Shown: one piece after another, positions 58,972 to 64,000 of the stretch | How positions within the stretch are numbered: the stretch's first letter is position 1 | Layout: each line of letters opens with the position of its first letter | Source: Paracoccus denitrificans | GTDB taxonomy: Bacteria; Pseudomonadota; Alphaproteobacteria; Rhodobacterales; Rhodobacteraceae | DNA length: 64,000 bases | NCBI GenBank assembly: GCA_005768755.1 | Contig: VAFL01000014.1 | Coordinates: 1-64,000 of the forward strand | Direction: 5' to 3' | The notes under the pieces: model-generated | Told to the model about the DNA's origin: nothing | Seen by the model: the letters and a program-made list of their open reading frames with translations, nothing else | The model's database searches: none | Made by a program: the position numbers and the translations under genes

Positions 58972-60009
58972 TTAGCCCGTGCCCAAACGCTTGCCGACTC
59001 CGTCGCGTTCCAGAAGCGGGCGCCACCAATCCTCATTGGCCAGATACCATTCGACGGTACGGCGCAAGCCTTCCTCGACGGTGACGGAAGGGCGCCAACC
59101 CAGTTCGTCGCGGATGCGGGTCGGGTCGATGGCATAGCGGCGGTCATGGCCGGGGCGGTCTGTGACGAATGTGATAAGGTCCGCGTGGGGCGCGCCTTCC
59201 GGGTGAAGTTCGTCCATATGGGCACAGATGGTGCGGACAAGGTCGATATTCTTCGCCTCGTTCTCGCCGCCGATATTGTAGCTGCGGCCGAGTTCGCCCT
59301 TTTCCAGCACGGTCAGCAGCGCATCGGCATGATCTTCGACATACAGCCAGTCGCGAACATTGCCGCCATCGCCATAAACCGGGATCGGCTGGCCCGACAA
59401 CGCCTTCAGGATCACCACCGGCACCAGCTTTTCGGGGAAGTGGAACGGGCCGTAGTTGTTCGAGCAATTGGTCATGACGACTGGCAGTCCATAGGTTTCG
59501 TGCCAGGCGCGGACCAGATGGTCCGAGGCTGCCTTCGATGCCGAGTAGGGGCTGCGCGGGTCGTAGGGTGTTTCTTCGGTGAACTGGCCGTCTTCCCCGA
59601 GGGAGCCGAAGACCTCATCGGTCGAGATATGGTGAAAGCGGAAGCCTTCCGGCTTGTCTTCGCGGGTCCAGTAGGCACGCGCGGCTTCCAGCAGGTTGAA
59701 GGTGCCGTTGATATTGGTCTGGATGAAATCGCCGGGCCCGTCGATGGAACGATCAACATGGCTTTCGGCGGCCAGATGCATCACCGCATCGGGCCGGTGT
59801 TCGGCAAAGACGCGATCCAGCGCCGCGCGGTCGCGGATATCGACCTGTTCGAACGCATAGCCCGGCGCGTTCGAGACGCTGGCCACATTCGCGAGGTTTG
59901 CCGCATAAGTCAGCACATCGAGGTTGACGACCTGATGGCCCTGGCGGATTGCCTGACGGACCACGGCCGAGCCGATGAAACCGGCGCCGCCGGTCACTAG
60001 GATCTTCAT
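58972..60009 (-). CDS. rfbB: dTDP-glucose 4,6-dehydratase
   Basis: RfbB (RmlB) makes dTDP-4-keto-6-deoxyglucose. The 345-residue enzyme has ILVTGGAGFIGSAVVR, the AAESHVDRSIDGP block, STDEVFGSLGE and YSASKAASDHLVRA with catalytic Tyr-Lys. The start overlaps the rfbC stop as ATGA. The gene lacks nothing obvious for activity. Confidence 0.97.
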   Translation of the reverse strand: MKILVTGGAGFIGSAVVRQAIRQGHQVVNLDVLTYAANLANVASVSNAPGYAFEQVDIRDRAALDRVFAEHRPDAVMHLAAESHVDRSIDGPGDFIQTNINGTFNLLEAARAYWTREDKPEGFRFHHISTDEVFGSLGEDGQFTEETPYDPRSPYSASKAASDHLVRAWHETYGLPVVMTNCSNNYGPFHFPEKLVPVVILKALSGQPIPVYGDGGNVRDWLYVEDHADALLTVLEKGELGRSYNIGGENEAKNIDLVRTICAHMDELHPEGAPHADLITFVTDRPGHDRRYAIDPTRIRDELGWRPSVTVEEGLRRTVEWYLANEDWWRPLLERDGVGKRLGTG

Positions 60010-60566
60010 TTCGTGTTATCCATCGTGAATGGGGTCTGCCAATCGACGAAGGCCGGTGCACGCGCATCCTTGTCCGACAGGACAGGTGCGCTGACGCCCC
60101 AGTCGATACCTACGGAATCCCAACGCACCGCGCCGTCATGTTCCGGCGAATAATGTGCGGTGCACTTGTAAGCGACTTCTGTATTTGGTTCGAGGGTCAC
60201 GAAACCGTGTAGAAATCCCGCCGGCACCCAGAGTTGCTGGCCGTTTTCCTCGGTCAGGGTGGCGCCGAACCACTGCCCGAAGCTTGCGCTGCCATGACGA
60301 GCGTCGACCGCCACATCGTAAAGCGCCCCGCGCGCGCAGCGCACCAGCTTGCCCTGCGCCATCGGGGGCGACTGGTAATGCAGGCCGCGCAACGTGCCTT
60401 TTTCGCGCGACAGCGAGTGGTTGTCCTGAACGAATTCAGGCAGGTGGACATCCGCTTCTTCCAGTGTTCTGCGGTTCCAGCTTTCACTGAAATAGCCGCG
60501 GTCATCGCCATGCCGGCGCGGGTTCAGCAAAAGGACGCCGTCCAGGGGGGTGGTTTCAATCTGCAT
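60006..60566 (-). CDS. rfbC: dTDP-4-dehydrorhamnose 3,5-epimerase
   Basis: RfbC (RmlC) epimerises C3 and C5 of dTDP-4-keto-6-deoxyglucose. The 186-residue cupin has RRHGDDRGYFSESWNR, FVQDNHSLSREKGTLRGLHY with the catalytic His, and WVPAGFLHGFVTLEPNTEV. The length is normal. It overlaps rfbB by 4 bp and lies 65 bp after the two-domain glycosyltransferase. Confidence 0.97.
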   Translation of the reverse strand: MQIETTPLDGVLLLNPRRHGDDRGYFSESWNRRTLEEADVHLPEFVQDNHSLSREKGTLRGLHYQSPPMAQGKLVRCARGALYDVAVDARHGSASFGQWFGATLTEENGQQLWVPAGFLHGFVTLEPNTEVAYKCTAHYSPEHDGAVRWDSVGIDWGVSAPVLSDKDARAPAFVDWQTPFTMDNTK

Positions 60567-60631
60567 GTCTCGGCTCTCCGATCAGGTTGGTGAGGGACTG
60601 CCACAGCCGCGCCGATCCTACAAGCTGTCCG

Positions 60632-62347
60632 TCAGTCATGGGTTCCGGCTTCGAAGGCGGTAACCTTTTCAGCCAGCATCGCTTCGGATCTGGCGCGCAG
60701 GGCGTCGAACTTGTGGTTGTCGGCGTCGCGCAGGGTAGATTGCAGGCTGGCACCGTAATCGACCATGAAGGGCAGTGTGGTGACGACGCGCAGATGCGTC
60801 GCGGCTTCCATATAACGGTCGATCGTATTGGTGAAGGCGTTGCTGTCGCGATCATCCCACTCGGCCAGATGGTCGATCATCCTGCGACGGTAAAGATTGC
60901 AGATCATCATCACCGCGCGGTCAAGCTGGACCAGCACAAGCCCGTCACGACGTTCAACCCCCAAGACCCGCGCATCCTTGTGCAGATCGACGATCAGGCC
61001 TGAAAACAGGTCTGCGTCGCATTCGTCCATATAGGTGCGAACGGTATCCAGCTTTGCATCGAAATCGGGCGGCAGGATCACGTCATCCTCGACGATCAGG
61101 GCTTCGTCGATCCCATGGCTGCGCAGCCGGCGCATGATGTGACGATAGCTGAGCGCGGCCCCCCGCCAGCCCGGATTTGCTTTCAGCCCAGGCCACAACA
61201 GGTAGCCGTCTGGGTTATGCCGGCGAAAAGCGTCGGCGCGCAGGGGCGTTTCAGGCAGTGTCAGGCAAGTACGCGGCATGTCCGGCCCTGCGGCGACGGG
61301 CGACGGATAATCAGCGGCCAGCGTCTCGAATAAGTCCGGTTCGATCATGTCGAGACCCAGCAGGGCGCGCAGCACCCCCAGTCGGAAGACGTCAGGCGCT
61401 GGCGCGAACGCGGCCGCGCGCTGCGCTTGCAGGGCGTCATCGTCATCCAGAAGCCGTCGCAGCGCCATGCTCAATTGTGCAGCATCGCCTTCGGTCACAA
61501 AGGCAATGCGGTCGGCTAGGTCGGGTGCCTCGGCCATGTCGGGCGCGGTTTCGCTGACCACGACGCATCCATGCGACATCGCCTCGGAAATTCGGGCCAC
61601 TTCAAGCAATCCACCAGCTTCTGAATGCAGGTTCACCACGATGGCGGTTTGATCAAGGCGTGTATCCATTCCCGGACCGAACAGGTTCGTCTCGACCTCC
61701 AGTTCCGGCACGGTCTCGCGGATCTGGCTCAGCAGCCGGGCGCGGCGCTCTGGTGTCGTGTCGCCGTAAAAGAGAACCCTGGTCGGACGTTGCGATGTCT
61801 GCGGCTCAGACATACGGGGCGGCGCAAAGGGAACGTGAAACAGGTTTCGCGTGCTGACATGCCCCTGCAGTGCGGCGATATTGATCCGCGAATATTCGAA
61901 AACGGCCCGGCATTTGCCCAGTTTTTCAAGGTAGTCCGGCGTCCATCGGTGTTGCAGGACGGATTGCTCGACCTGAAAGGCAATGGTGCGATCGGGTGGG
62001 GTCGCGGGAAAATTCTGCAGCGCGAAAGCAAAAACCGTGTCGAAATCCCGCGCAGCGCGGTCGTTGTCTGACAATTCGGCATGAATGCCCGCCTCGGCCA
62101 GAACGGATTGCAGGCGGCGCCCGAAATGCAGCACATGCGGCATCGTCAGGATCAGCACTGAACCGGTGCCCTTTGGTTTGGCCGCGCGTAGGGCCGGCCC
62201 CAAAGCGTCCAGCCTGCGTTTCACGCCTGCCGGCCCTTCGGTCACGACCACACGCAGGGCCAGCGACAGCGTATGACCCAGACCGCGCACGCGGACCGCG
62301 CGGTCAAGCTGCCTGAACGCATTAATAAGATGATCGCCGAATTTCAT
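60632..62347 (-). CDS. Two-domain glycosyltransferase (GT-B-like plus GT25-like)
   Basis: The 571-residue protein seems to fuse two parts. The first ~350 residues look like a GT-B glycosyltransferase: TRVLFYGDTTPERRARLLSQ, and a nucleotide-site-like block ISEAMSHGCVVVSETAPDMA. The last ~200 residues resemble GT25/LPS-type transferases, with EALIVEDDVILPPDFDAKLD (EDD from residue 420) and late LVQLDRAVMMICNLYRRRMI. The sugars are unknown. It leads the rfb operon, so surface polysaccharide assembly with rhamnose is a fair inference. It has no signal peptide and diverges from the RTX gene. Confidence 0.78.
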   Translation of the reverse strand: MKFGDHLINAFRQLDRAVRVRGLGHTLSLALRVVVTEGPAGVKRRLDALGPALRAAKPKGTGSVLILTMPHVLHFGRRLQSVLAEAGIHAELSDNDRAARDFDTVFAFALQNFPATPPDRTIAFQVEQSVLQHRWTPDYLEKLGKCRAVFEYSRINIAALQGHVSTRNLFHVPFAPPRMSEPQTSQRPTRVLFYGDTTPERRARLLSQIRETVPELEVETNLFGPGMDTRLDQTAIVVNLHSEAGGLLEVARISEAMSHGCVVVSETAPDMAEAPDLADRIAFVTEGDAAQLSMALRRLLDDDDALQAQRAAAFAPAPDVFRLGVLRALLGLDMIEPDLFETLAADYPSPVAAGPDMPRTCLTLPETPLRADAFRRHNPDGYLLWPGLKANPGWRGAALSYRHIMRRLRSHGIDEALIVEDDVILPPDFDAKLDTVRTYMDECDADLFSGLIVDLHKDARVLGVERRDGLVLVQLDRAVMMICNLYRRRMIDHLAEWDDRDSNAFTNTIDRYMEAATHLRVVTTLPFMVDYGASLQSTLRDADNHKFDALRARSEAMLAEKVTAFEAGTHD

Positions 62348-62553
62348 TCACCAAACCAGCTGCTCCTCTGTCGCGTCCCTCATTTCACGGTGCAGGTTGC
62401 GCGGCAAGTATGGCGTCGCCTGGCAGCCGAACAGCCACCGGAGATAGGTGCAGTTTTACGTATAATCCAGCGTTGAACGGGCTGGCGGCAAGCAAATCTT
62501 AAACCGCCGGATGCAGTCTTCAGGGCATCGGATCAGAACATGATCGGGCTGCC
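62348..62553. promoter_or_regulatory. Divergent promoter region, two-domain GT / RTX gene
   Basis: This 206-bp gap lies between two divergent genes and should carry both promoters. Its middle is AT-rich (GTTTTACGTATAATCC at 62453-62468 contains a TATAAT -10 match on the plus strand, ending near 62466). No second element was clear. Confidence 0.4.
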
Positions 62554-64000
62554 ATGGCTATTTTGAGATACATCGCGACGCTTTTGTCAAAACGGGCTGA
62601 ATACAGCACGAATATCACCGATATGGAGCTGGTCGATACAGCCAAAGGTACGATCCTTGTCGCGATTTCGAACAAGGGCGCCGGGCTGACCTCCTATGCG
62701 CTTGATGGTGCAGACCGTTCGGCAAATGGCGTCAACCGAGAGGCGCCTGTCAGTTACGGCACCTATTACAGCGCCCCAAAGCTGGAGGTGATTGCCTGCG
62801 ACAATGACGTGTTCAAGATCGCAATCACCGGCCAACAGGGCAGCCTGCAATCAGCGCTAGAGATGTCGGGCGATGGCAAGCTGAACGGTTACGGCAGGCT
62901 TTTCCCGGCCAGCCAGGTGCCGTCCAATGTCGTGACAATGGAAACCGTGGTGATCGAAGGCACGGACTATCTGCTTGCCGGTACGGATGGCAGCATGATG
63001 CTGCGGCTGTACCGCATGAATGACAATCTGTCCCTGACGCGGATGGGCGCAGCTGTGCCCGGCGGCAAGTTCGCCCCCGACAGCGAACATGTCGATATTG
63101 ACGTGGTCACGATGGGCAGCCGGACCTTCGCCTATACGGCATCCTCGCAAGGTAATTTCATAAGCATTTTTGAAGTGGGTGCCGGTGGAATTTCCTATAA
63201 GTCAGGGATCAATGCCCACAACACCATCGGCATCGCTGCCCCACGCGATGTCGAGGCGGTCCAGACCGACAACGGCCGCTTCCTGATCGTAACGGGGGGA
63301 AACAGCGATTCGCTGACAATTTTTCGGCTGTCGTCCAGTGGCGGGCTGTCACTTGCCGATCATGTCGTCGATTCTCAAACAACGCGCTTTGATGCGGCAA
63401 CGGCCATCGCCACGGTCGAGATGGAGGGGCGGGTCTATATCTTCGTGGGCGGTGCCGATGACGGCATTTCGATCCTGACGCTGGACGGACAAGGACGCCT
63501 GCTTCTGCTGGATGTTCTTGTGGACACCGCGGATATGGCATTGGCCGACGTATCGGCGATTGAAGCGAAGGCAATTGGCGGCAAGATCGCCCTTTTCGTC
63601 GCAAGCGCGAGTGAAACCGGCATCACGCAGCTCAGCTATGATCCCGGACAAATCGGCGTATCGCGCGTGGGGACAGGCTGGCTGGGCGGGACATCGCAAG
63701 ATGACATTCTGGTTGCGACCGGCAGTTCATCCCACATTGCCGGGGGCAATGGTGACGATATCCTGATTGCAAGAAGCGGGGCGGTCACCTTGCACGGTGG
63801 CGGTGGTCGGGATGTGTTCGTCCCAGGACATGACACCAGGCTGGTCACGATCCTCGACTTTCATTCTGGCCTTGACCGGCTCGACCTGTCGGAGCTCGCC
63901 TATATTCGCAGCGTGCAGCAACTGAAGATCTTTCCGACGGCCACCGGTGCGCTTCTGGTTGCCGGAGAGGTCCGGATCGAGATTCGGACCGTGAACGGCA
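62554..64000 (+). CDS. RTX-type calcium-binding secreted protein, 5' part (runs off the right edge)
   Basis: An open frame from ATG 62554 continues without stop to the window edge, giving at least 482 codons. The N-terminal ~370 residues look like a beta-propeller: repeats such as RFLIVTGGNSDSLTIFRLSS and VYIFVGGADDGISILTLDGQ alternate with LLLLDVLVDTADMALADVSA. From about residue 385 there are RTX nonapeptide-like repeats (GGTSQDDILVATG, GGNGDDILIARSG, GGGGRDVFVPG), typical of type I secreted Ca-binding proteins. It has no Sec signal, as expected for type I export. Function and length are unknown; adhesin or surface enzyme are both possible. Confidence 0.85.
   Translation, partial: MAILRYIATLLSKRAEYSTNITDMELVDTAKGTILVAISNKGAGLTSYALDGADRSANGVNREAPVSYGTYYSAPKLEVIACDNDVFKIAITGQQGSLQSALEMSGDGKLNGYGRLFPASQVPSNVVTMETVVIEGTDYLLAGTDGSMMLRLYRMNDNLSLTRMGAAVPGGKFAPDSEHVDIDVVTMGSRTFAYTASSQGNFISIFEVGAGGISYKSGINAHNTIGIAAPRDVEAVQTDNGRFLIVTGGNSDSLTIFRLSSSGGLSLADHVVDSQTTRFDAATAIATVEMEGRVYIFVGGADDGISILTLDGQGRLLLLDVLVDTADMALADVSAIEAKAIGGKIALFVASASETGITQLSYDPGQIGVSRVGTGWLGGTSQDDILVATGSSSHIAGGNGDDILIARSGAVTLHGGGGRDVFVPGHDTRLVTILDFHSGLDRLDLSELAYIRSVQQLKIFPTATGALLVAGEVRIEIRTVNG

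Noticed and set aside
1..64000. tRNA, rRNA, CRISPR array, insertion sequence or prophage
   Set aside because: All gaps between genes were read; none contains a T-loop-like tRNA sequence, spaced direct repeats of CRISPR type, transposase remnants or phage genes.

Overview
The window is chromosomal DNA of a high-GC alphaproteobacterium. It most likely comes from the Rhodobacterales, near Paracoccus or Rhodobacter. This rests on the following: a CcrM-type GANTC methylase next to RNase HII; a PetP/PetR-like MarR plus OmpR pair; a compact flagellar operon in the order flgB-flgC-fliE-fliQ-flgF-flgG-flgA-flgH-fliL divergent from fliI; an ftsE-ftsX-plsC operon; and many 1-8 bp gene overlaps. Assignments come from motifs and context read by eye; no database search was possible.

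Layout. 1-830: an AT-richer edge with one unrecognised gene. 0.83-1.45 kb: an orphan BrnA-type antitoxin with a direct repeat in front of it. 1.45-6.8 kb (minus): truA, XpaC, a 27-residue membrane peptide gene, arginase, a TauE/SafE permease and metG. 7-10.7 kb: metH. 10.7-13.6 kb (minus): a lipoprotein and ftsE-ftsX-plsC. 13.7-21.2 kb (plus): a zinc-ribbon membrane protein, hisC, pheS, three small envelope or unknown genes, pheT. 21.3-24.8 kb (minus): carbonic anhydrase, MFS transporter, GT4 and GT29-like glycosyltransferases, all overlapping. 24.9-27.6 kb: a helical protein, an M17 aminopeptidase and an NlpC/P60 hydrolase. 27.6-30.2 kb (minus): rbfA, phosphodiester glycosidase, truB, GNAT. 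30.3-36.3 kb: dapB, a lipid kinase with a phosphoesterase, valS and DUF1992. 36.4-39.8 kb: petP/petR, ilvE and an AlkB-type monooxygenase. 39.9-44.4 kb (minus): membrane PQQ glucose dehydrogenase, ccrM, rnhB. 44.7-48.5 kb: GntR regulator, L,D-transpeptidase, extensin-like protein, Crp/Fnr regulator. 48.6-54.7 kb: the flagellar locus. 54.8-57.2 kb: GT2, rpe, gph. 57.2-62.3 kb (minus): a two-domain glycosyltransferase and rfbC-rfbB-rfbD-rfbA for dTDP-L-rhamnose. 62.55 kb to the edge: the 5' part of an RTX-type secreted protein.

Functionally this is mostly housekeeping (tRNA modification and charging, ribosome maturation, methionine, histidine, lysine and branched-chain amino acid metabolism, cell division) mixed with surface functions (rhamnose and other glycan synthesis, peptidoglycan remodelling, flagellum, RTX export). 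No rRNA, tRNA, CRISPR array, insertion sequence, prophage or complete toxin-antitoxin pair was seen. No stretch longer than 300 bases lacks a gene. The most interesting signals are regulatory: GANTC methylation sites inside the likely ccrM promoter, and a dense set of inverted repeats between rnhB and the GntR gene.
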